DNA of 60,689 bases from Coxiellaceae bacterium (GTDB taxonomy: Bacteria; Pseudomonadota; Gammaproteobacteria; Coxiellales; Coxiellaceae). The translations under genes were made by a program, and so were the position numbers. The notes under the pieces are model-generated. The model searched no databases, was not told where the DNA came from, and was given only the letters and a program-made list of their open reading frames with translations. Positions 45,100 to 53,810 of this stretch are shown here, piece by piece (position 1 is the first letter of the stretch; each line of letters opens with the position of its first letter). The DNA lies in the NCBI GenBank assembly GCA_029212885.1, contig JARGPC010000005.1, forward strand, positions 116,831 to 177,519. Reading direction: 5' to 3'.

Positions 45100-46239
45100 T
45101 TATGCTTTTTGACACCATTTGCTTGGATTTAATGGTCTAGCGTTGTGTCTTAGTGCGAAGTATAGACCAGAATTATTATAACCGCCCGTCTTGCCCACGC
45201 TGGCAATTGCCTCGCCAGCATGCACTTTGTCGCCTACGCGTTTGAATAGCGATTGGTTTCTGCCATACAGCGTCATGTAGCCATTGCCGTGGTTGACGAT
45301 GATGAGCAGCCCATAGCCGGCCAGCCACTTGGCGAATATCACGCGACCATCGGCAATGGCGCGCACATCTTGGCCGCTGTTGGCTTTAATTAGTACGCCA
45401 TCCCAGGTGAGTTCGCTATTGTCAATCGCGGTGCCATAACGTTTGCTAATTGGTCCGACTGTGGGCCAGTGCAGTTGGCCACGCAATTTGGCAAAAGCTT
45501 GGTTGGGTTGGTAGCTATTCACCGGTGTGGTTTGTGCTTGGTTGATAATTTTTTGTAACGCACGTTTGTTACGTAGTAAGCGCTGCAGGCGTTTTTGCTT
45601 GCTATTGATTTTTCGGTTGAGTTGCGCGATAACGCGTTGGCGTTGTTTTAGGCTTTGGCTGTATTGTTGTTTCTCTGTCGCTTGCTTTTGTTGCAGTGCT
45701 TTAAGTTGCAAATTGTGTTGGCTAATCTCAACTAAATTGTTGTCCAGTTTAGCAATGGTGTCTTTCCACTGCTTGATGGTGTCGATCCGCTGCTGATTAA
45801 AGTATTTATAATACATAAACATACGCTGCATATGCTCAGGATTTTGCTGGTTGAGTACCATCTTTAATAACGGTTGTTCACCCAGTTGATAGCTGCTAGC
45901 GATTTGTTGTGCCAATAATTGCTGCTGTTGTTCGAGTTGTTTTTTATAATCTTGATTTTGTTGTTGCAATTTGAATAGCTGTATTTGTGTGGATTTTAAT
46001 TGCGAATCGTTTTGTTGCAGTTGTTCATTTAGGCTGGATAGGTGGGATTCAATCGTAGCGAGATTGGTTTGTTGTTGGTTGAGTTTGTCGGTGTCTTGAT
46101 CGAGCTTATCTTTAATGCGCGCGATTTGTTGGTTGATTTTTTTTAGGCGCTTTTGTGAGCTGGCCGCTAATGTTTGGCTCGTTGATATAACGAGTAGAGC
46201 GCATAAAAAAAATATAATAAATCGATTAGTTATTTTCAA
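45100..46239 (-). CDS. envC: Murein hydrolase activator EnvC
   Basis: 379 residues: signal peptide (about 1-25), a long coiled coil (about 28-250, rich in Gln and Lys) and a C-terminal LytM domain (about 270-375). The LytM domain has lost the zinc ligands of active peptidases (DGVLIKANSG, YMTLYGR), as in E. coli EnvC, which activates the amidases AmiA and AmiB at the septum. It overlaps gpmI by 14 bp, so it is translated from within that operon. Confidence 0.93.
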   Translation of the reverse strand: MKITNRFIIFFLCALLVISTSQTLAASSQKRLKKINQQIARIKDKLDQDTDKLNQQQTNLATIESHLSSLNEQLQQNDSQLKSTQIQLFKLQQQNQDYKKQLEQQQQLLAQQIASSYQLGEQPLLKMVLNQQNPEHMQRMFMYYKYFNQQRIDTIKQWKDTIAKLDNNLVEISQHNLQLKALQQKQATEKQQYSQSLKQRQRVIAQLNRKINSKQKRLQRLLRNKRALQKIINQAQTTPVNSYQPNQAFAKLRGQLHWPTVGPISKRYGTAIDNSELTWDGVLIKANSGQDVRAIADGRVIFAKWLAGYGLLIIVNHGNGYMTLYGRNQSLFKRVGDKVHAGEAIASVGKTGGYNNSGLYFALRHNARPLNPSKWCQKA

Positions 46240-47782
46240 AGTGCAACAGTGTCCTTCCGGTCATTTCCTTGGGGGCGGTTATACCGGCTACAGCCAATAC
46301 AGTTGGTGCAACATCATACAGCGCGCCAGGTTGATTATCGAATTGCGCGTTATCACCGATATATATTAGTGGTACTTGGTTGGTGGTGTGTGCTGTATGT
46401 GGTTGACCAGTGGATTCATCATAAATACATTCGATGTTGCCGTGATCAGCCGTAATCAATGCGGCACCGTTGACTGTTTGTAAGCTGCTTATCACCCGTT
46501 GCAGGCATTGATCCATTGTTACCATGGCTTGTTGGGCGGCGGTTTCAATGCCGGTATGACCGACCATGTCGGGGTTGGCGTAATTACAAATGATCACATC
46601 GTAATGTTGGTTTTCGATGGCTTCGCATAAATGGTCTGTGACTTGCGCGGCACTCATTTCTGGTTGCAGGTCGTAAGTTGCGACTTTGGGTGAGGCAACT
46701 AATTGGTGTTCTTCACCTTCGTACGGTTCCTCGACACCACCGTTAAAGAAGTAGGTGACGTGGGCATACTTTTCAGTTTCAGCTAAACGTAATTGCGATA
46801 GCTTGTGTTTGGCGAGTGTTTCACCAAGGCCATTGCTAATGCTTTGCTTTGTAAATACCACGTGGCTATCAATATCTTTGCTGTATTGCGTCAAGGTAAC
46901 AAAGTCTGCCGGTGATACCACTTTTTTGCGTTCAAATTCATTAAAGTGTTCGTCGATTAATGCATGGCTTAATTGCCGTGCACGATCAGCGCGATAATTC
47001 ATAAAGATTACTACGTCACCGTCATTAATCGTGATGGGTGCTTGGTCGCTGCTTTGAATACTAGTGGGCTTGACGAATTCGTCATTTTCACCGCGTTCGT
47101 AGGCTTGTTGTAATCCATCGGTGGCGCTATCGGCATGGTAAGTGCTAATGCCTGAGGTGAGTAAGTCATAAGCCTGTTCGGTACGTGGCCAGCGTTTGTC
47201 GCGATCCATGGCATAGTAACGACCACAGATTGACGCTATCCGCCCATTGCCAATTTTGGTGTACTGCTTGGTTATTTTTTCGAGTGATAAAAGAGCCGAT
47301 TGTGGTGGTACGTCGCGGCCATCGAGAAAGGCATGTAGGTAACTGTGTTCAATGCCTTGTTCGGCCAGTAAATCAATCAATGCCATAATATGTTGCTCAT
47401 GGCTATGTACGCCACCGGGTGAGACTAACCCTAGTATATGTACGGTGTTGGTGTTTTGCTTGGCGATAGTAATGGCATCGCACAGTGTTTTATTGTCAGC
47501 GAGCTCACCACTGTCAATCGCATGATTAATGCGTGATAGGTCTTGGCGCACCAGGCGTCCAGCACCAAGGTGCAAGTGACCGACTTCGGAATTGCCGATT
47601 TGTCCTGGCGGCAATCCTACGGTTTCACCGCTAGCATCGATCAGGCGGTGAGGGTAGGACTGAAACAAGCTATCGATAAATGGTGTATCGGCTTGTTCGC
47701 AGGGATTGTACTGGCTTTCAGGGCGATAGCCCCAGCCATCGAGGATCATTAATACGATCGGTTTTGGTCGCTGTGTTTTCAT
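46226..47782 (-). CDS. gpmI: Cofactor-independent phosphoglycerate mutase
   Basis: 518 residues; interconverts 3- and 2-phosphoglycerate using two manganese ions. MILDGWG at the start, the phosphoserine loop GNSEVGHLHLGAGR and the metal site ITADHGNIE are conserved. First gene of gpmI-envC-ctpA, as with gpmM-envC in E. coli. The ATG sits 7 nt after TATACT with no ribosome site between. Confidence 0.96.
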   Translation of the reverse strand: MKTQRPKPIVLMILDGWGYRPESQYNPCEQADTPFIDSLFQSYPHRLIDASGETVGLPPGQIGNSEVGHLHLGAGRLVRQDLSRINHAIDSGELADNKTLCDAITIAKQNTNTVHILGLVSPGGVHSHEQHIMALIDLLAEQGIEHSYLHAFLDGRDVPPQSALLSLEKITKQYTKIGNGRIASICGRYYAMDRDKRWPRTEQAYDLLTSGISTYHADSATDGLQQAYERGENDEFVKPTSIQSSDQAPITINDGDVVIFMNYRADRARQLSHALIDEHFNEFERKKVVSPADFVTLTQYSKDIDSHVVFTKQSISNGLGETLAKHKLSQLRLAETEKYAHVTYFFNGGVEEPYEGEEHQLVASPKVATYDLQPEMSAAQVTDHLCEAIENQHYDVIICNYANPDMVGHTGIETAAQQAMVTMDQCLQRVISSLQTVNGAALITADHGNIECIYDESTGQPHTAHTTNQVPLIYIGDNAQFDNQPGALYDVAPTVLAVAGITAPKEMTGRTLLHFENN

Positions 47783-47789
47783 GATACAG

Positions 47790-47795
47790 AGTATA
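47790..47795 (-). promoter_or_regulatory. -10 box of gpmI, likely leaderless transcript
   Basis: On the minus strand TATACT is followed by CTGTATC and the ATG. TTCGCA, a four-of-six -35 match, lies 17 bp upstream of the box. Third case in this window of a start codon at the predicted transcription start. Confidence 0.5.
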
Positions 47796-47889
47796 CCGAC
47801 TCATTGCACAGATGCGAAGGGTTAATAAGCAAACTTTCTCAATTCAACGCTATACTGGATCACAGCTTAACCTAAATTGAGGAAGTCCC

Positions 47890-49494
47890 ATGTTGACAGG
47901 CGGAGACATATTAAAAGAATTCTTTGATCACTACAAAACCGATTACATTTTCGGTAACCCAGGCACGACGGAAACCACTTTTCTTGAAGCTATCTCTCAT
48001 TGTAAAGACACTAAATATATACTGGCATTACAAGAGTCTAGTGCAATTGGTATAGCAGCGGGTTATGCGATGGCAACAAGAAAACCATCGATTGTAAATA
48101 TCCATACTTATCCTGGATTAGCTAACTCTATGTGTAATATGTACAATGCTTTTGTGTCTGGCATTCCATTGCTGGTTATTGCTGGCCAGCAGGATCGTAG
48201 ATTTTTGATTCATAATCCCGTTTTATCAGGAAAATTAACAACGCTTGCCGCTACAGCAACAAAGTACCAGTACGAAGTAACAAGAGCAGATGACTTAGGG
48301 ATTGCATTACAGCGCTGTTATACTCAAGCAGAAATTTCTCCTACTGGGCCTACTTTTCTTTCTATACCTTTGGATATCCTGGATGAAGAAAGTGATACTA
48401 CTTATTTTAAAGACACTAAAATTATCCAGGACTCTTGTTCCAATAATTTAAGTTCACTGGTAGGTATAATTCAGAAAACACCCAAAGGTAAGTTGGCATT
48501 TATCGCAGATTATGAATCTGGTGCTACTGATTGTGATGCGGTGTTAAGTGTATTGTCAGAGCATCTTGAAGCTGATATTTATGCGGCGCCCTATCATGTT
48601 CGAACAGTCGTTGATCCCTGTCATAAAAACTTTAAAGGCCATCTTCCTGCAATGAGTGGTGATGCGCACAAGGTGTTATCACAATATCAAATGGTTATTT
48701 TATTAGGGGAAAAAATTGATAGCTTTTTCTTTACTGGCAAAGCCACGGTGCCAAAAGAACTAACGCTCGTGCAAATTAGCGCATCAGGAGATCAATTGTC
48801 TTTTGATTATCCTTGTGACCTTGCCATTATGGGAGACATCAATGCGACACTTGAAGCATTAAAAAAAGAACTTGGTTCTCCAAGTAAAATGATTGCGAAG
48901 CAAGATACTCAATCCAGTCAAGATTTAGAAGGTTCATATGGTGAGCAGTCTGATACAGCAGTTTCGCTTAAAATGGTTTACAAAATATTAGCTGCTCTCG
49001 ATCGTGATTTAGCTATTGTGACAGAAGGATCATCGGAAGATAACTCCATTCAGGAAATGGCATTACAGCTCAAATTCAATCAAGTACATTTTTCACCGCG
49101 AGGTGGTGGCTTAGGTTGGGCTATGCCTATTTCAACGGGGCTCTCTTTAGCCAGTCAAAAGCATACGATTTGTTTTGCAGGAGATGGAGGAAGCTTATTT
49201 GCTATTCATTCCATATGGACTGCTGCTAAATATAAAATACCTGTTATTTATGTATGCTTTATTAATCATCAATATAAAATATTAAAAAATCTGTGGTGCA
49301 TGCAAAAGAAAACGAAGTTTGATGAGACTAATTTTATTGGTTTGGATTTTAATGATCCAGAAGTGGATTTAGAAAAAATAGCCTCGGGCTTTGGTGCTAG
49401 AACGGTTAGGTTAACTGACATTGGTAAAGTGAATGATGCGATATCAACGGCTTTAGCGTATCAAGGCCCGAGTTTTCTAATGATTGAATGTTAA
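47890..49494 (+). CDS. ThDP-dependent decarboxylase, benzoylformate decarboxylase-like
   Basis: 534 residues in the three-domain layout of the pyruvate decarboxylase group. The N-terminal domain follows benzoylformate decarboxylase closely: FGNPGTTET, LALQESSAIGIAAGYAMA with the cofactor-activating Glu, and NIHTYPG with the conserved active-site His. The Ser of benzoylformate decarboxylase (PGSNE) is Thr here. The ThDP/magnesium motif is FAGDGGSLFAIHS...INHQ. GAGGAAG precedes the ATG. By eye the gene is more A/T-rich than its neighbours, and it sits between gpmI and yibN, which are adjacent in E. coli; both suggest acquisition. Confidence 0.87.
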   Translation: MLTGGDILKEFFDHYKTDYIFGNPGTTETTFLEAISHCKDTKYILALQESSAIGIAAGYAMATRKPSIVNIHTYPGLANSMCNMYNAFVSGIPLLVIAGQQDRRFLIHNPVLSGKLTTLAATATKYQYEVTRADDLGIALQRCYTQAEISPTGPTFLSIPLDILDEESDTTYFKDTKIIQDSCSNNLSSLVGIIQKTPKGKLAFIADYESGATDCDAVLSVLSEHLEADIYAAPYHVRTVVDPCHKNFKGHLPAMSGDAHKVLSQYQMVILLGEKIDSFFFTGKATVPKELTLVQISASGDQLSFDYPCDLAIMGDINATLEALKKELGSPSKMIAKQDTQSSQDLEGSYGEQSDTAVSLKMVYKILAALDRDLAIVTEGSSEDNSIQEMALQLKFNQVHFSPRGGGLGWAMPISTGLSLASQKHTICFAGDGGSLFAIHSIWTAAKYKIPVIYVCFINHQYKILKNLWCMQKKTKFDETNFIGLDFNDPEVDLEKIASGFGARTVRLTDIGKVNDAISTALAYQGPSFLMIEC

Positions 49495-49510
49495 AGTCGT
49501 GCGCGTGATT

Positions 49511-49723
49511 TTAAGGAACTCGCACATAACCTTGTTCCGCTCTGTCATCTTCCAGCAGTCTGGATTTGTGCATGCGGTAATCTTGTCTTATTGAATACAT
49601 CATACCTAAGCCTAGGTTGGTGATTGAAGCGACGGTAGCTACGATGCCTGCAATATTTTGCAGTGAGTCGCTGTGGTCAAAAATTCCAGTTACTTGGTCT
49701 TGTTGCCAGACGTGCCAGTGCAA
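49511..49723 (-). pseudogene. Remnant of a small membrane protein gene
   Basis: A 70-codon frame begins only at a TTG without a ribosome site, just after an in-frame stop (TAG at 49730-49732). Its helix NIAGIVATVA is very like TIAGIVATGA of the protein at 6910-7248, which has an additional N-terminal helix. I read it as the C-terminal half of a broken paralogue. Confidence 0.4.
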
Positions 49724-49725
49724 TA

Positions 49726-49899
49726 ATGTCTAATGATAAGCCGTGGGCGATGATATATTTAATCGCTGTGCTTCTTGCCAGTGTATTCAGTGTCTTATTC
49801 GCTATACTTCATGTTCTTGTATTGTGGTTTTTGGTGGCTCAGCCTACCAAAGCTATGCAATTATTGCACACGCATTTTTGTTTTTTAATGCTGGGTTAA
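49726..49899 (+). CDS. Single-helix small membrane protein, doubtful
   Basis: 57 residues from the ATG at 49726, nearly all one long hydrophobic stretch (about 8-38), ending before the rhodanese gene. No ribosome site, and it abuts the remnant on the other strand. May be real but cannot be supported further. Confidence 0.35.
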   Translation: MSNDKPWAMIYLIAVLLASVFSVLFAILHVLVLWFLVAQPTKAMQLLHTHFCFLMLG

Positions 49900-50008
49900 G
49901 GGGGCTGTTGTGTACAGAATGATAGGTTCTGTTGCTATACAGCTGCTAGGGTGCTTGCTATACTATGGCACCTTGTCATCAGCGCCAATGAAAAAGAAGA
50001 GTATTATC

Positions 50009-50449
50009 ATGGATCAAGTATTACCATTTATTGCCAAACACTGGGCTTTATGCACTGCTTTTGTCATTGTGTTGTTAATTATTTTGCTTGAAGAGGGCAA
50101 GTCGCGTGGTCGCGGTGGTGGACAGGTTAATCCGGAAGGCGCGGTTAATTTAATTAATCGTGAAGATGCAGCGGTTTTGGATTTACGTTCTAAGCAAGCC
50201 TTTGCTAAAGGGCACATGGTTGGCGCGGTTAATATCGCTAAGGCTGATATCGAAATTAAAATGAAAAAGTTGCAAAAGTATCAAGATAAGCCATTAATAG
50301 TGGTATGTGATCGTGGCAACGACTCTAATCGTATTGCGTTGAAGTTGCGTCGCGAAGGTTTTCAACGGCCATTGGTATTAGCGGGTGGCATTGAGGCCTG
50401 GAAGGCAGCTAAGTTACCGTTAGCTACAAAAAAAACAGGGGAAAAGTAA
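50009..50449 (+). CDS. yibN: Membrane-anchored rhodanese YibN
   Basis: The start at 50009 (AAGAAGAG upstream) gives 146 residues beginning MDQVLPFIAKHWAL, as usual for YibN; the longer frame to 49910 is rejected. One N-terminal membrane helix, then a rhodanese domain with active-site cysteine in VVCDRGNDS. It heads yibN-grxC-secB-gpsA, the order of E. coli. The grxC ATG follows its stop with no gap. Confidence 0.9.
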   Translation: MDQVLPFIAKHWALCTAFVIVLLIILLEEGKSRGRGGGQVNPEGAVNLINREDAAVLDLRSKQAFAKGHMVGAVNIAKADIEIKMKKLQKYQDKPLIVVCDRGNDSNRIALKLRREGFQRPLVLAGGIEAWKAAKLPLATKKTGEK

Positions 50450-50707
50450 ATGGCAGAAGTGGTTGTTTATAGTAAAGCGATATGTCCTTTTTGTGATCGA
50501 GCGAAAGAGTTATTGAATCAAAAAGGCGTGTCATATACTGAGAAGCGTATTGATCAAAATCGAGATGATCTGGCGAAGATGTTAGAAAAAAGCAATGGCC
50601 GGCGCACAGTACCACAGATTTTTATTGGTGATCACCACGTGGGTGGTTTTGATGATTTATGGGCGTTGGAGCAAGCGGGTGAGCTTGATCCATTACTATC
50701 AAAATAA
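50450..50707 (+). CDS. grxC: Glutaredoxin 3
   Basis: 85 residues with a CPFC active site (residues 12-15), TVPQIFIGDHHVGG and the length of E. coli Grx3 (83). A glutathione-dependent reductant, likely for ribonucleotide reductase and the ArsC-type enzyme in this window. It lies between yibN and secB. Confidence 0.95.
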   Translation: MAEVVVYSKAICPFCDRAKELLNQKGVSYTEKRIDQNRDDLAKMLEKSNGRRTVPQIFIGDHHVGGFDDLWALEQAGELDPLLSK

Positions 50708-50739
50708 TTTATAATCTTTACATTTAGGAGTAAAACACA

Positions 50740-51228
50740 ATGGCAGAACAAGTAGCAAATGGTGAACAAGCAGCGGCAGCTGATAATGGCCAGGAATTTG
50801 GTATTCAGCGTATTTATGTAAAAGACGTTTCTTATGAATCACCGAATGCACCGAAAATTTTCTTAGAACAATGGCAGCCAGAGTTAAGTTTAGACTTGGC
50901 CACTAAGGTTGATACGTTAGAAGATAATATTTATGACGTTACATTGACAGTGACAGCCACGGTTAAGGTTGGTGAGCAAACAGCATTTTTATCAGAAGTA
51001 AAATATGCTGGTATCTTTATGGTCAAAGGTTTTGCGGATGAAGAGTTAAAGCAAATGTTAGGCAGCTATTGCCCGAATGTTTTATATCCGTATGTGCGTG
51101 AAACAATCACTAGCTTGGTAGCGAATGGTGGTTTCCCACAATTATATTTAACGCCGGTGAATTTTGATGCCTTGTATATGCAACAGCAGCAAGAAGATCA
51201 AGCGGCTGCTACTAAAACGGATGCTTAA
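50740..51228 (+). CDS. secB: Protein-export chaperone SecB
   Basis: 162 residues; keeps preproteins unfolded and hands them to SecA. The family core is clear: FGIQRIYVKDVSYESPNAP, then YAGIFMVKGF and LGSYCPNVLYPYVRETI, then GGFPQLYLTPVNFDALY. TTAGGAG precedes the ATG. The gpsA ATG follows its stop directly. Confidence 0.96.
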   Translation: MAEQVANGEQAAAADNGQEFGIQRIYVKDVSYESPNAPKIFLEQWQPELSLDLATKVDTLEDNIYDVTLTVTATVKVGEQTAFLSEVKYAGIFMVKGFADEELKQMLGSYCPNVLYPYVRETITSLVANGGFPQLYLTPVNFDALYMQQQQEDQAAATKTDA

Positions 51229-52230
51229 ATGACTACCGCGGGTCAACGCATTGCAGTGTTAGGTGCTGGTTCTTGGGGAACGGCCTTGGCATTGTTGTTG
51301 GCTCGCAATGGTTATGAAGTGAATTTGTGGGGCCACCAAGAAGAGCATATGGCTTTTTTGGTGGCTAACCACGAAAACAAAGCATACCTGCCTGATTTTC
51401 CTTTCCCTTATAATATTCACCCTACGGCTGATTTATCTGAAGCGTTAGATGATGTGCTATTTGTTTTAGCGGTGGTGCCTAGTTCGGCGTTTGTTGAAAC
51501 CTTAGGGCGTATTAAGCAGCATATTAATCCTGATGCGAAACTTATATGGGGCACTAAAGGTATCGATCCAGCTACCAATCGATTGTTAAGTGATTGTGCG
51601 GCAGAGGTGCTGCCAGGCATGCCGCAGGCGATTTTATCGGGTGCGAGTTTTGCTAAAGAAGTCGCAGCGGATTTGCCGACAGCGGTAACAATTGCCAGTG
51701 ATGATGAGCAATGGTTGCAACAGTGCGTTGATTTATTTGCAGCGCCACACTTTCGTGTTTATCCATCCAGTGATATGGTGGGTTCACAAATTTGTGGGGT
51801 GGTAAAAAATGTATTAGCTATTGCGGCGGGCATTGGTGATGGCATGGAGTTGGGTTATAACGCGCGCAGTGCATTGATCACTCGTGGTTTAGCTGAGATG
51901 GCTCGATTAGTTGAAGCGATGGGCGGCAGTAAACAAACCGTAATGGGTTTGTGTGGTCTGGGTGATTTGGTATTAACCTGCACCGGCGATCTTTCGCGTA
52001 ACCGTCGTTTTGGTTTTGCTTTGGGTGAGGGCAAGACGGCTGAGCAAGCTAAGCAAGCTATTGGTCAAGCGATTGAGGGCATGGATAATGCTGAGCAAAT
52101 TCACCAGATATTGACACAATACAATGCCGATATGCCTATTTGTGCTGCGGTATATCGTGTTATACATCATGAGCTTGATCCACGTGAGGCGCTCAATCAG
52201 TTACTTGAGCGTAAGCCTTCCAGCTACTGA
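51229..52230 (+). CDS. gpsA: Glycerol-3-phosphate dehydrogenase [NAD(P)+]
   Basis: 333 residues; reduces dihydroxyacetone phosphate to sn-glycerol-3-phosphate for phospholipids. Cofactor loop VLGAGSWGTALALLLA, WGTKGID, the catalytic lysine region GVVKNVLAIAAGIGDG and GLGDLVLTCTGDLSRNR are all present. Last gene of the yibN operon; E. coli has cysE next, which is absent here. A weak hairpin (TTAACAG/CTGTTAA, 52241-52265) follows. Confidence 0.96.
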   Translation: MTTAGQRIAVLGAGSWGTALALLLARNGYEVNLWGHQEEHMAFLVANHENKAYLPDFPFPYNIHPTADLSEALDDVLFVLAVVPSSAFVETLGRIKQHINPDAKLIWGTKGIDPATNRLLSDCAAEVLPGMPQAILSGASFAKEVAADLPTAVTIASDDEQWLQQCVDLFAAPHFRVYPSSDMVGSQICGVVKNVLAIAAGIGDGMELGYNARSALITRGLAEMARLVEAMGGSKQTVMGLCGLGDLVLTCTGDLSRNRRFGFALGEGKTAEQAKQAIGQAIEGMDNAEQIHQILTQYNADMPICAAVYRVIHHELDPREALNQLLERKPSSY

Positions 52231-52349
52231 TAGACTTTCCTTAACAGATGATTAAGTACTGTTAAAAAGCACAAATTTCGTACTACTTCCTATAGCATAT
52301 TGAATCAAGAAATCATGAGATGTGTAATGTTATTGAGAGGAGTTGTTTT

Positions 52350-53729
52350 GTGCGAAGAAAAAGCCATGTAGAAGTGCGAGATGCCGGTAGGCAGCATCCT
52401 TGGGTGGTTGTGGGTGCTGATAAGTATGTCAGTAGAAAAAATCGCAGGGCTTCTCAATCCCGATGGAATGTGACGTTTAGAAATATTCGCACCGGAAAAA
52501 CAGTTCAGGGTATTGTTGCAGCTCAATCTAAACTTGCGCTTGACGCGCCGAGAAGTGATCGTTACGAGGATAGGTATGGGTCCACAGCAGTGGTTAAAGA
52601 TTTAGAGCCTAGGTCGGTTTATCATGCATCATTTCCTGCTTTGGTATTGAAGTCTTTTCATCAGCCTGTTTGGCACGGCGAAACAGGTCATGATGTTGAT
52701 GTGAATAATTTGAAAAAGTCAGCTCACTATTTCAATCTGCAAGGTTATTGCAGCTATGTTGGTCAACACAGTGACTTTAGTCACATGACTAATGCGGGAC
52801 AAGTGAAACCTTTTGTGATTATGGAAAAGATCGGTGATGGTCTTGATCTATACGCATTGACACAACACACACACAATCGGAGGAAGGTGATTGAGTCCGA
52901 TGAGGCACGTCAGAAGTTCATTTCTGCAATGTGTCGTTTTATGGCTGTATTGGAGCGTTTTCATGTTGCAGAAGGTAGGCCGGTACTTGATCTTAAGATG
53001 GAAAATATTATGCCGATTCGGGATGAGCGCGGTCATATTGTCCGATTGGTGTTGATTGATTTAGATAATTCTTTTGGTGAAAAGACGCAGTTTACGCCAG
53101 AGGCTTTATCACTCGCTGATTTTGAGCAAGTCAGGCGTAGCTGGAATCATGCTTCGAAATTAGATGGCTCTATTGATTTTCGTTCTTTGGGTCAAGCGTT
53201 GGCTGAAAGTGTTTACGGGATTAGCCCAGGCGAGTATTTTACTATTCATAATCAGTCTCATCCTTTATTTCGGCTGAGTAGCCGTTATATGTTAACAACA
53301 GTGTCTGTTGTTCGCCGTAAGTTGGGCACATCACTAGTAACGTTTTATCAAGCATTGGCAGGCACTGCGCCAGGTCAATCCGCGCGAGACATTATTGCAG
53401 CTGCATTTGGTAGGGAGGAGGCTCCTTATTATCTATCGCAGTTTGACGAAGAAGCCGCTAATTTACAAGGGCGTGAGGTCGCTATGGCTCAAGCAATGAC
53501 AGCTGACTCGCCCTCGCGTGGTGTGGTAGCATTTCCGCCAGCAACAGCGCCGGTGGCAAGGCACGCTGGAGGTAGTCCGCGGTTGTTTAGGTCGACCTCA
53601 GAGCAAGCATTGCTAACGATTACAGGTGCACCAGCGCTGGCTCCTCTTGAGGTTGATAGTGAGACTCCTGTGAAGAAATCCTGCGCTGCTAGTATATGTG
53701 AGGCGATGCAGCGATTGGTTCGGCGTTAA
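52350..53729 (+). CDS. Kinase-like protein, paralogue 1; effector candidate
   Basis: 459 residues from a GTG with AGAGGAG 7 nt upstream. Protein-kinase-like landmarks run in order: Lys101 in ALVLKSF (strand 3 lysine), hinge KPFVIMEKIGDG (153-164), catalytic loop LDLKMEN (Asp214, Lys216, Asn219), and IDLDNSFG with Asp237 where DFG is expected. The HRD His-Arg pair is missing, so it is an atypical kinase fold. The last 80 residues are disordered, ending with a basic amphipathic stretch. The next gene encodes a paralogue with the same spacing of landmarks. Function unknown; phosphorylation of a host target is inference. Confidence 0.75.
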   Translation: MRRKSHVEVRDAGRQHPWVVVGADKYVSRKNRRASQSRWNVTFRNIRTGKTVQGIVAAQSKLALDAPRSDRYEDRYGSTAVVKDLEPRSVYHASFPALVLKSFHQPVWHGETGHDVDVNNLKKSAHYFNLQGYCSYVGQHSDFSHMTNAGQVKPFVIMEKIGDGLDLYALTQHTHNRRKVIESDEARQKFISAMCRFMAVLERFHVAEGRPVLDLKMENIMPIRDERGHIVRLVLIDLDNSFGEKTQFTPEALSLADFEQVRRSWNHASKLDGSIDFRSLGQALAESVYGISPGEYFTIHNQSHPLFRLSSRYMLTTVSVVRRKLGTSLVTFYQALAGTAPGQSARDIIAAAFGREEAPYYLSQFDEEAANLQGREVAMAQAMTADSPSRGVVAFPPATAPVARHAGGSPRLFRSTSEQALLTITGAPALAPLEVDSETPVKKSCAASICEAMQRLVRR

Positions 53730-53810
53730 ATTATCAAGTGAGATTTTTATTGACTCAATCTTAAACCAATAGTTAAATCGTTGGTCATCTTCTACGTGGG
53801 GAGGGATAAG

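Noticed and set aside
45074-45118. Upstream start for ctpA
   Set aside because: It overlaps envC and would place 15 polar residues before the signal peptide; AAGGAA precedes the ATG at 45073.
49910-50008. N-terminal extension of the rhodanese gene
   Set aside because: The YibN family begins at the MDQVLPF segment, and a ribosome site precedes that ATG at 50009.
52241-52265. Hairpin after gpsA as terminator
   Set aside because: The stem TTAACAG/CTGTTAA is weak and followed by A rather than T residues.
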